NCBI RefSeq assembly: GCF_034190915.1
Contig: NW_026947500.1
Span: 17,358,501-17,422,500 of the forward strand
Length of the DNA: 64,000 bases
From: Cavia porcellus
Lineage: Eukaryota; Chordata; Mammalia; Rodentia; Caviidae
Direction of reading: 5' to 3'
In this document: positions 54,500 through 64,000 of the stretch, in pieces
Layout: each line of letters opens with the position of its first letter
How positions within the stretch are numbered: position 1 is the stretch's first letter
Notes under the pieces: model-generated
What the model saw: only the letters and a program-made list of their open reading frames with translations
What the model was told of the DNA's origin: nothing
The model's database searches: none
Position numbers and translations under genes: made by a program

Positions 54500-57235
54500 T
54501 CTATAGGAAAATACAGTCTAATAGACAATACCCTTTAGCTATGGGTTATAAGGACTCTAGAAACTAAAATTAAAATAAATAACAACTCTCAAAAGCTTCA
54601 ACCTGGATCAGATGTTAACCATTTCATCTGCCTGATGGACTTAGACTAGGCCAGACTGAGCTCCTTCCTTCCACTTGGGCCACGAGAAACCCATAGCACC
54701 ATCACCAGCGCAACTGGGACTCTTGCCTCTCACCCCCACTGTCAGGCACAAATTTGCAACATAAAAGGACGTCTCACCAAGCATGAATTCCTGTGCATCC
54801 GTCTCCTTGGCATCAAGCCAGTCAGCACCCGCTCTCCTGTAACCTGCACTTTCACCTTTGTTCCCTGAGAGGAAGATGATGCTTGCATTGGCCTGAGACA
54901 GATAACCACAGTCCTGAAGTTCTGAACACTCTCCTCTCAGAGATATGAACTAAGACTCACTTCCAGGCCTGGCCACCAACCACAGCACCTCACCATGATC
55001 CTCTGATTACTGTCAGATGTCACAGGAGACACAAACAGGGATCTAGCCACACATCAGCCCAATGGACTGTTAATCACCTTGGACAAGATCTCTGTGCTGC
55101 TAATCATGCAGCCATCACTTTGCACTGGGGTTCCCAACCCCTTTGCCCTTTTTGATACTAGATTTAAAAGATGCCTTCCTCTACTTGCAAATTACTCCCA
55201 TAAGCCCCTTCCGCTGGGAAGGTCTGAGATAAAAGGCCAAGTTAACTTGGACTTGATTTCCACAGGGTTTAAAAACTCTCCCACTGTGTTCAGAGAGGCT
55301 CCAACAATAGATTTGGCGAAGCCACCAGCACTTTTTCTCCAAGGTTTCTCTGTCCCTTCTAGCTCCATCATGGTCCCCTGAGCCAACAGCGTAGATTCAA
55401 TCTGCTAAAATACACCTCTTCTGCCAGTAAAGCCTATTCAAGGTCTCTGAGCTGGCAATGCTGCCATGACTGACCTCCATCTATGTTGCCTCAGTCTTTT
55501 GTCACCCAAAACCTGCTGACATACTTGCTTGGCCTAAAAAATGCCTTATTCTGCCTTCAATTAGATCCTATTAGCCGGCCCCTCTTTGCAATTGACCTAG
55601 GCTCAACCTCCCAGAGGTTCAAAACCTTGTTCCCTTTTTTAAAAAGCATTTCTAATTCATGATACTTTCAAGATGCCTGCTGGAAAGACACAAAAGCTTT
55701 GCTGCAGTGTCTGGCAGAAACTTGTTACAAGAAAAAAATTCTGCAAATTTCTTGGAGCTGCTGGCTGTGGACCCTTGAGTTCACAATAATGATGTTTATT
55801 CATACTGTCAGTCCCCAGGATCACCCCGTGGCCTACCTGTGCAAATACTTGGATCTGATCACCAAGGGCTGCTTCGCCACTTCCCCTCCATGCTCTAACA
55901 GCCACTTCTGATCAAGAAAGGTGACAAGCTCACCTTAGACCAAGGCCTGACTGTCCAGGTGCCACATGCTGTACTGGGATAAACTGTTCTAAAAAAGTGG
56001 ATTCCCTGACAGATGCTGAGTATACCCTGTTTATGGATGGAAGGAACTCTGCTGGAATGAACTCTGATGGGCTAGATATGCTGTGGTCACCTTAAACAAA
56101 ACTACATTGGCCAAAACTCCCCCGCAGAGATGACCTGCATAGCAAACTGCTTTCTCCTGCTGTTTGGAAACCTGCCACCAGTGATGCAGTTTTCCAGTCC
56201 AGAGGCCTACAGCCCCTCCAGGGATCAGACTGACCAAAACATCAACCCCAGCCACCAGACCTACTCCCCCTGGTCCCCAGTATGTTCTGTAAACTCAAAG
56301 CCACTGCACTAAAAACTCAAACCACTGCACTGGCACCATATTCCTGCAGCCAGCTCAGGCTTCACTGACCCCAACCTCCCAATCCCTACCCATATTGAGA
56401 AGACAATAAAAGTCCGTAGGCTCCTACTGTAAAAAAGCTTCCCTATATATGGCCTACCCTTCATCATTGGCAGCAACAATGGGCCTGCATCTGTAGCAGA
56501 ATTAACTCAAAAACTAGATTAAAGAAAGCTACATACAGCATACAGAACACAAAGCTCAAGAAAAGGTAAAAAAACAGCTTGCAATTCACACATATGTATC
56601 TAAAGTGCATATTTTGTACCTCTACAAGTTTCAGAAACCCAGCCTTAGATCTGCTGAAAAATTTACGTAGACAGCTCCTCCAAGGCTCACTCTGAAGAGA
56701 TAGTGCACTCAAAGCCCTGCTCTGTTCACTCTGGGTGCTGACCAGTCCACACATGACTGGAGCCTGAGGACATCTCTCACGGGATTGTTCCATGTGTATT
56801 CCCCTTGATTTTTGTGTCTTTTCAGGTTGTTGCCCCAGTCATTGCTTCCCTGCCCCTGCACCCCAGCTAGCTGTGTTTTTCTGCCTTAAACTTTATGGAC
56901 AGTTGCACCAAGATAATAAAACAATCAATCAAACACTTGACCAAGATTCAGTAAATGTCAGGCACATTGGACACTCTCCTAGATCAGATTAAGTCTCTCA
57001 CTCTCTTGTCAGAGTAATATTACAGAAAAGATAGGCCTAAATTATGTCTCTTCCTAAAAATGACTTGGGGGAAAACTTTGTCATAAGGCAATCTTGGGGA
57101 GTCTGGCTAGGGCTCATCAAAGATCACTGCCAACTCTATGTTACCGCTTCTAGTTGGGCCTTGCCTCAGAAGATCACAGTAACATGCCCAGCAAAGATTT
57201 ACTGGGGAAACAAAAAGAGGAGGGAAATATAACAG
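54500..57235 (+). pseudogene. pol: Decayed gammaretrovirus-like (ERV1) pol remnant
   Basis: Plus-strand fragments in pol order, broken by stops and frameshifts. Reverse transcriptase near 55080-55300 shows QDLCAANHAAITLHW, LDLKDAFLYLQIT (motif A with the catalytic-type D) and a PQG motif-B trace with stops close by. RNase H near 55800-56080 shows HPVAYLCKYLD and YTLFMDGRNSAG. Integrase core near 56450-56530 shows FIIGSNNGPASVAELTQKL, in which the expected second catalytic Asp reads Asn. The 54500-55070 part probably holds gag/protease debris but I see no clear motif, and 56600-57235 may hold env debris. Inactive; old relative to the provirus at 44-47 kb. Confidence 0.75.
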
Positions 57236-57239
57236 AAAA

Positions 57240-57555
57240 TGTGCCCCTTCTCATCCAGGATACTTCAGTTTGTTAGTTGCCCAGGTAACAGTCCCTGTTC
57301 CAGTTCCAGCTGCTTCTGCCTTTTAGAAACAGCTGGTCACTGTGATGCACAGCTGGTCACTATGATGCACGTTGTATAAACCAGCCCCCAACTGACGAGC
57401 CATTCTGCTGCTGTACTTCCTGCCTGCTTGTTTCATATAAGCCCTAGCCCTAGAGATCAGGGCCTGATATTCTGGGAATGATCCCCATCAGTGCCCATGG
57501 ATATAAATAAACCTGCCTCTAATCCTGGGTATCATTTCAGTGTTTCTACTTGTCA
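57240..57555 (+). repeat. 3' LTR of the ERV1 remnant
   Basis: Preceded by a purine-rich GAGGAGGGAAATA block. Contains a short direct repeat (CAGCTGGTCACTRTGATGCAC twice), TATAAA at 57375-57380 and AATAAA at 57506-57511 in suitable order for U3-R. A SINE follows at its end. No 5' LTR was found. Confidence 0.6.
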
Positions 57556-57690
57556 TTGCATTGGCACATGCCTGTAATCCCAGCATTTGAAAGGCTGAGG
57601 CAGGAAGATCCCCATGAGTGTGAGGTCAGCCTGAGCTACACAGTGAGACCCTGTCTCAAAAACTCAAATCACATCACATCAAATCAAATC
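57556..57690 (+). mobile_element. B1-type SINE
   Basis: ATGCCTGTAATCCCAGCATTTG to CCCTGTCTCAAAAACTC, with a (AAATC)-like tail. Abuts the ERV1 LTR. Confidence 0.83.
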
Positions 57691-57924
57691 CATCCATGGT
57701 CTCTGCCTTTTGCCTACATCTGTTTTAGTGTGGCACTGAGCTGAGCTTGGATGTAACCTTTATTACCTATATCATAATCAAAATGAACCTTTTCTGTAGG
57801 TGCTTCCCCACCCTGGGCTCCACTGATTCACCAGAATTCTGCCTCATGTAATTCTTTTTAATTTCACCCTGAGACAACCCATCCTCACAATGTCAGTGCT
57901 CTCCTTAGGAAAACCTCTTGTTAA

Positions 57925-58400
57925 GACAGCACACTGTGATGATACGTGCATACCCATGTTGACAGCAGCACAATTCACAATAGCTAAGCTGTGGAAATGG
58001 CCTAGATGCCCATGTACGGGGGAATGAGGAAAGAAACCGTGATAGATGTATACATGATGGAATAGTATTCAGCCATAAAGCAAGACATTATTCTGTCATT
58101 TCCAAAAAAAAAAAAAAAATGGATGGAACCAGAGACTATTGCACTGAATGAGATAAGCCAGGAACAGGAAGTTGAATACCATATTTTCTCCTATATAAAC
58201 AATCTAAAACCAATTTAATAAATATGAGAAACTATAGGAAACTAAGACTTTTAGAGATGGAAAAGGGGGGTGTGAAAGGAGAAAGGAGAAGAGGAAAATG
58301 GGAAGGAAAATAATCAAATCATGTTACACACATGCACCAAAAACAATCTGGTTATGCTGCAGCACTGATGTACACCAATAAAACAGTCTTTCATTGGTCT
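57925..58400 (+). mobile_element. LINE-1 ORF2 end and 3'UTR
   Basis: CATACCCATGTTGACAGCAGCACAATTCACAATAGC, then AATAGTATTCAGCCATAAAG, TGGATGGAACCAGAG, GAGATAAGCCAGG and a purine-rich 3'UTR ending ACACCAATAAAACAG. A run of 16 A at 58106-58121 interrupts it. Confidence 0.75.
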
Positions 58401-58429
58401 AACATAGTTACTATCTGGCTCTTCACAGG

Positions 58430-59545
58430 ATATCAACCAATTACTTTTTGAAGCCCTGGTGTACGTAACAAGCCCGATTTTCTCCCTCTTGTCCCTCAGA
58501 CCTGTTCCCTATGTCCTGGCAGAGGTCAAAGCCTGGTGTCCAGTTCCCCCAGTTGCAGATGCCCATTTAGAATTCACGATACGCCCTCCAATTCCGTAGC
58601 CAGGGCAGGGAGAGAGTGTGGTGGCACTGAGGCTCTTCTACAGATTCCCGCCTCCCTGTTCCATCTTTGGTTCCAAACATGTTAGAGATTTTTTTTCATG
58701 ACATCTATAATGATGCCTTCTGGAAATGCATTTCTTTTATTTACGAAATGTCTTTCAGGGAATACCAAGCCCAAATGGAGTCCAAATACCACTGTTCCTC
58801 TTGTAGAGAAATTCCATGTGACTCTGGGAGTCACAGTGTTTACTCTTCAGATTTGGTCCTGAAAGTACAGAAGCAACAGAAAGAGGGTTTTTCTTCTGCA
58901 CATATGATCAGGCTTCCCTGGGGCAGGTTGTAACCTGGGGCCCCCTCTGCACTGAGCAGAGAGCCCCAGAAAGAGACTCACAAGTCTTCACCAGCACTGA
59001 AATCACTCAGTTCAGTTTAGGTAGCCCACTGTGTATCATGGATGTTACTCTGATTAACCCTGGTTCTTCTCAGGGTAAGGAGACTGAGAGAGACCAGAAG
59101 GAAGGAGACACAGGAAGGAAGGAAAGCAGCGTTCACTCCTCCCACCAATAAGGGGTCTTGCATGCAAAAACATTTGAATAAGCAATGTATCGAGAGTGAG
59201 TTTCTCAGGGAACTCACAGAGTCCAGAGGAAATTGGGAGAGGCCGGCTCAGAGACAGAGCAGGAGAGGTCAGGACCCAGCATCTCTGCATCGCTGATTGA
59301 GGGCCCCTGGCAGGACTTTCCCCAGGAGCCAGCCTGGACTTTGAGCCCCACCCTCGCTCCTGAAAGCAGGCAGCAGCAAACTGCCTGGAGTTTGTGCATT
59401 GCGGTAACAAGGGGTGACTCCGTGAGTGAGGAATGTGGGCTGCAGGACACAATCAAACCACCTCCAGGACCACGCCACAGCGGTAACACCCCAGACTTCA
59501 CCCGAACCATGAAATACGCGATTCTTAATCAGCAACTAAGACTGG
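58430..59545. other. Unique sequence, no gene seen
   Basis: Frames around 59233-59688 overlap an MLT1-like repeat and have no domain. Confidence 0.45.
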
Positions 59546-59549
59546 GGTT

Positions 59550-59820
59550 CGCTGGAGTTTGCATTATTTCTCTACCCTTGTATAACAAACGTCTACAAAC
59601 TCCCACTTATTATCTCACAGCCTGCGGGGGCAGGATTCGGGCTCATTGTGGCTGGATCTTCTTTGCCCAGGGCCTCACAGGCCTGTGATCAAGGTCCAGC
59701 GTGCCTGGGTCTCACATGAGGCTCAGGTCCTCTTCTAATGTCTCATGGCTGCCAGCAGAATTCAGCTCCCACCCTCACAGTCCAGGGCCCCGCTGTGCTC
59801 CCTGAGGAGCCCTGCATTCC
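59550..59820 (-). repeat. MLT1-like LTR fragment
   Basis: ACTTATTATCTCACAGCCTG, GCCTGTGATCAAGGTC and ATGGCTGCCAGCAGAATTCA match an MLT1-like repeat in minus sense. Confidence 0.5.
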
Positions 59821-60228
59821 CCGCAGGGCTGCCACAGACACCAAGCCACAGGGACACGGAGCACCTCCAAAGCTCCCAGCACAGCTGCTGCCCAGGTGCA
59901 GCCGTGAGCACACACAGCCACCAGTCAGCCCTGACAAGAGTGTCACCACTGCGGTTAAAACAAACTGTGAGGTTATGCCACAAATTCTGTAAGTTCTTGG
60001 AACAAAACTGTTAACATCCATAGGACTGGATCAATTGTGCATGTTAGTGTCTGGTGACCTGAGGAACTCCTGAAGATAACTATGTAAAATAACAACCTTA
60101 GTTCTGTTCCTACCACCTTGTCTTGAAGGCCTGTATTGTCAGTGTTTTGGGCTCTTTGATATTATTACTTATTTGTCTTTTTTGTTTCCATCTCCATCTA
60201 TTGCTGATGATAATTGTTAAGCCAGTAT

Positions 60229-60240
60229 ATTAAATATACT
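60229..60240. repeat. L1 target site duplication (left)
   Basis: ATTAAATATACT, repeated exactly at 61341-61352 on the other side of the 1.1-kb L1. Confidence 0.8.
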
Positions 60241-61340
60241 CAGAGAAAAGAAACCCCACAGAATGGGAAAGAATTATAGCCAGTAACCCCTCTGACAAAG
60301 GACTTATATCAAAAATATATAAAGAACTGAAAGAAGTTCAAAACCCCCAAATTCAAAGACCCTCTCCAAAAGTGGGCATCTGAGATGAACACACAGTTCT
60401 CAGATAAAGATATACAAATGGCAAATAAATACATGAAGAAATGTTCACCATCACTGGTCATTTGAGAAATGCAATTAAAACAGCATCGAGATTTCAGCTC
60501 ACCCCGGAAAGAATAGCTGCCATCAAGAAATCAACTGATAACAAATGTTGGCGAGGCTGCGGGGGAAAAGGAACACTGCTCCACTGCTGGTGGGAGTGTA
60601 GACTGGCGCAGCCACTATGGATATCACTATGGAGATTTCTCAGAAGACTGGGATTGGAAGTTCCACTCAACCCAGCTATTCCTACTGGGTATTTTCCCAA
60701 AAAACCTGAAGAGGTCATGTCACATGGGTGCTCATGTGCACCCATGTTCATAACAGCACAGTTTGTAATAGCTAAATCTTGGAAACAACCAAGATGCCCA
60801 TCAATTGCAGAGTGGATGAAAAAAACATGGTATTTTATACAATGGAATATTACTCAGCTATAAAAAGGATGATCTTGAGGCCTTCATAGGTAAAAAGAGA
60901 CAACTTGAGACTATCCTCATTAGTGAAATAAACAAGAATCATATTTTAAAATATCACATTGGGTCTGTACTGTAAAAAAGTAATAAGAACTGTAGAAGTA
61001 ATAAACCCAAAATGTGTAATTGCTATTGCAAAAAGAGGAAAAGAAAGTGCTCTAAAGGATATAACTGCATGTATGTTTAAGAGTGTAAGATAGATAACCA
61101 TATTACTAAGTTTTTGTTGGATCATTGAGCAGAACTGTTTGCAGTCTCACTGTTAGAATGTCCACTTTGTATGCTTTAATTTTATAACTTGAACAACTAT
61201 TTCTAAGACGATAGTATGTAATTTATCAACTAGTAATTTCTTAGTGTTTATTTTTTTAATTCTGTATTGTTGCTACCCTTTTTTTCTGTTTTGCTTTTTT
61301 TCTCTTTAAATAAAATTTTAAAAAATATTTAAATAATTAA
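60241..61340 (+). mobile_element. 5'-truncated LINE-1 with target duplication
   Basis: The frame at 60441-60863 encodes the ORF2 C-terminal cysteine-rich domain (CWRGCGGKGTLLHCWWEC, then NPAIPTGYFPK and CSCAPMFITAQFVIAKSW), followed by an A+T-rich 3'UTR and an A-rich end. The 12-bp ATTAAATATACT occurs at 60229-60240 and 61341-61352 as target duplication. Upstream frames are broken by stops. No enzyme can be made. Confidence 0.88.
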
Positions 61341-61352
61341 ATTAAATATACT
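61341..61352. repeat. L1 target site duplication (right)
   Basis: Exact partner of 60229-60240, placed directly after the A/T-rich L1 end. Confidence 0.8.
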
Positions 61353-61354
61353 TG

Positions 61355-62745
61355 GAGCAACACTCAGATTGCTGATTGGCCTGGCCAGGCTGATGCATAA
61401 ATTTAGGCACCTCACATCTAATGTGGTTTTTCTTCCTCCGATGCTTTTTGCACCCTGACTCATACACCTTTCCCAAGATATTCCCAGCATAAACCAGCAT
61501 TCTCTTACAGTCTGTTTGGTACATGTGTATCCCAGCTTTTATGACTGCAAAGAAGCCACCCAAAAGAGCAGCTTTAAAGCAGAACAGCCATGAACAGTAT
61601 CACCCTTCCTGACCCTATGGCTTGACTAAGTTCAACTAGGCAGGGGTTTGCCCACTCACAGTTCTCACCCTGGTCTCCCGCCCAGTGACAGCCAGATAGC
61701 AGCTGTGGCTCAGACCATGTTTGAGATGCCCAACAAGATTCTTCACTCTTATATCCGGCTCCTGGGCTGGAAACTCACTCTCCTGGGAGCTGTGACCAGG
61801 GGCCCCTTAACAGTTCCTCCAGGGGTGGTTTCTCATGACAAGCCCAGGGTAGGAGGACTTCTTACAAGGCAGCGGGAGGTCCCCAGGGCAAGGGTCCCAA
61901 GAGAAACAGGCCCAGCTGTGTGGCTTCTACCAGCCAGGCCGCATCACAGAGCCTCAGCCAGACTGAAGGGGAGGCTCCACCAGGCTCTGTAGATTGGCGT
62001 TAAACTACTGTGGGGTTTGACTACCGGCCCCTCAGATCAGATAGAACTGTGGCTCTGTCCTCCTCCAGGACCATTGACTCTGGCCAGGAAGGACACTACA
62101 GCATTTTCAGAAAACAGGACAGGGGTGCTGCCAACCAACAGCCTTGTGGCATGGGTGTGATAAACGGGGAAAGAACAAGGAAGTCTCCCCTCTTCTTCAG
62201 AGGAGGAGCCCATCCCTCACCACTGCCTTTGGACACTCTCTCTAGCTAGTTCCTTTAGGTCTTCAGCTTTCCAACATCGACTCACACCAAACTCTGCAGC
62301 GAGTTCCAGGCCTTCAAACTTTGCCCTCATCCTCTGACTCTCCAGGGCACAGGGGCCATTCTGCATCCTTCCACACTGACCCAACAGGCAGCCATTGTAA
62401 GCCTACCTGGTAAATCCTTCAGTGGACCCTGGGAGTCACGCGAAAAGCCTAGGAGAACAGAGAAGTGTGAGGTTGGAGGATGGCCTCTGGGGCTCTCAAT
62501 GCCTCCTGAGTGAACTCACTCAGACTCCCCTCCAAACATCCCAGGAGAAAAGTTCAAGCAAGCAGTCTTTGTGACAGTCACTGAGAAAGCCTGGGTCCTG
62601 AATGCTTTGCCTCATAAACAGGAGTGCTGCCCATGTAGCTATGTCCACCTCCATCCTTAAATTTAGGAGGATGCTTGAAGGGATTTCCCTCATGAAAAAC
62701 CACCCAGCATATCCTGATCAGCATTGTCTCACAAAGATTTAGAGT
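61355..62745. other. Unique sequence, no gene seen
   Basis: Nothing recognised. A 114-codon frame at 61648-61992 has mixed composition without a domain. Confidence 0.45.
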
Positions 62746-62750
62746 CTTTT

Positions 62751-62936
62751 GATTTTTTTTTTTTTTGTTATTGTTTTGTTTTTGTTTGTCTTTCTGAGAC
62801 AGTGTTTCACTATGCAGTTTAGGCTGGCCTTGAACTTCCTTTGCAACCCAGGCTGGCCTCAAAATCACAGCAATCCTCCTGCTTCGGCCTCCCAAGTGCT
62901 GGGACTACAGACATGCACCATCATGCCTGGCTGGTG
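62751..62936 (-). mobile_element. B1-type SINE
   Basis: T-rich tail, then GAGACAGTGTTTCACTATGCAG, GCCTCCCAAGTGCTGGGACTACAG and CATCATGCCTGGC. Confidence 0.87.
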
Positions 62937-63548
62937 TTAGAATCTTTCAATGGTTTGTTTTGACCTATTTCCTCCAAATGATTTTTTCCCTCAACAGACA
63001 CCCTCGAAATTGCCCAAAAGAAAATCCAGGTCATTCCTGCTGCTTTGTGAAATTAAAGGAAGCTGTTCATAGGTTCCAAGAGCTACCTTTTCTAAGGATC
63101 TGGGGAACTGTGACCCAGATACCAGCCACGGCGCACATCGGGCCAGACTGGGGTGACACATCTGGAGGATGGTGTGCTAGTGCCCTCAGGGTTTTTTTTT
63201 CCAGCTGGCTTTGAGGACTGGCTTTGATCCACAATCTACAAAGTGACATTTTTGTAAACCAAACCATGCATTGATTTCCATGATAAAATCAGAAATTCTT
63301 TCCCATGGAAAACAGTTAACCACAAGTTATAACAAAAATTAGACTTTAAAATGTTGTTACTTTAGAAGGAAAATTATAATTTCCCCAGGAAACTGGCCAA
63401 AAATAAATCACAAAGTGCACATACTGTATTAAAAGTTTAGGAAACCTGTCAGAAATTACAATTAGTTGGGCAAAATCCACAGGAGGGTAGAGAGCTTCTG
63501 TTGTGACACTCTCAACTTCTAGCTATTTCTTTTAAAAGAGTTTTTATT

Positions 63549-63708
63549 GCCAAGCATGGTGGCACATGCCTGTAATCCCAGCACTCAAGAGGCTGCAGCA
63601 AGAGGATTGCTGCAAGTTTGCGGGCTGCCTGGGCTATGAAATGAGTTTAAGGCCAGCCTGAACTGCACAGTGAGACCCTGTCTCAAAAAAATTAAAAATA
63701 AAAAAGGG
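63549..63708 (+). mobile_element. B1-type SINE
   Basis: CCAAGCATGGTGGCACATGCCTGTAATCCCAGC to CCCTGTCTCAAAAAAATT. Least diverged B1 copy in the window. Confidence 0.9.
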
Positions 63709-64000
63709 TTACCGTTTGAGTGTGATCTTTTCATTGTTTGCTGTATTTAATAGTATTTCCCTTGTGAAAATTTTGTCATATTTTTCTTTCACTAAAATTG
63801 TTTTGATAGGGTTTTCTTTTCTGTGTAAGTATAGATACATTTACATAGAACCAAGTTGCAACATTGAATCAGGAAGAATTTTAACATGGCTTATGGGAAA
63901 GAAGTCCCTTCACAGGGCCCTTGGTGGGCAGTGACCAGCACTCACCTGAACACATTCTGGGGAAGATGTGAACCACACCGCAAGATGGTCCATGGCGTGG

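Overview
This 64 kb window is mammalian nuclear DNA, most likely from a rodent. The evidence is a dense set of B1-type (7SL-derived) SINEs, tRNA-derived ID-like SINEs, fused B1-ID dimers, rodent-style L1 fragments and MaLR/ERVL LTRs. B1-ID dimers plus ID-like SINEs with a 'GGGGATTTAGCTCAGYGGCATAAGC' type head suggest a squirrel-like or beaver-like lineage rather than mouse or rat. The exact species is an inference.

I found no intact cellular protein-coding gene, rRNA, tRNA gene or CRISPR array. Most open frames are short and lie inside repeats or on their antisense strand. The window reads as intergenic or deep-intronic sequence built up by successive insertions. Layout: 0-5 kb holds old SINE and L1 pieces and unique DNA; 5.3-8.6 kb a MaLR LTR, the 5' part of an L1 (5'UTR-ORF1-start of ORF2) and another LTR; 8.7-15 kb simple repeats, MLT1-like LTRs, SINEs and an unidentified possible retropseudogene; 15.3-16.15 kb a solo LTR; 17.5 kb a GGTGGATG-type minisatellite; 19.7-20.5 kb an inverted (twin-primed) L1 with a nested SINE; 22.6-31.5 kb MaLR LTRs, SINEs and purine or TG tracts; 34.1-34.9 kb a solo LTR nested in a SINE; 37-44 kb LTR, L1 and SINE remnants; 54.5-57.6 kb a decayed gammaretrovirus-like (ERV1) pol plus LTR; 57.9-61.3 kb L1 3' ends; the rest SINEs and unique DNA.

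The outstanding object is a young, internally deleted IAP-like (ERV2/betaretrovirus-type) provirus on the minus strand at 44374-47642. It has two 477-bp LTRs that differ at only 5 sites, a 6-bp target duplication (AGGCCG), a primer binding site matching 18 nt of tRNA-Ile(AAU), a splice donor, an open gag (matrix, PPSY late motif, start of capsid), the C-terminal end of integrase and a polypurine tract. A full-length ID-like SINE sits exactly at the join between capsid and integrase. It supplies the gag stop codon and has no visible target duplication of its own, which suggests capture during reverse transcription rather than ordinary SINE insertion.
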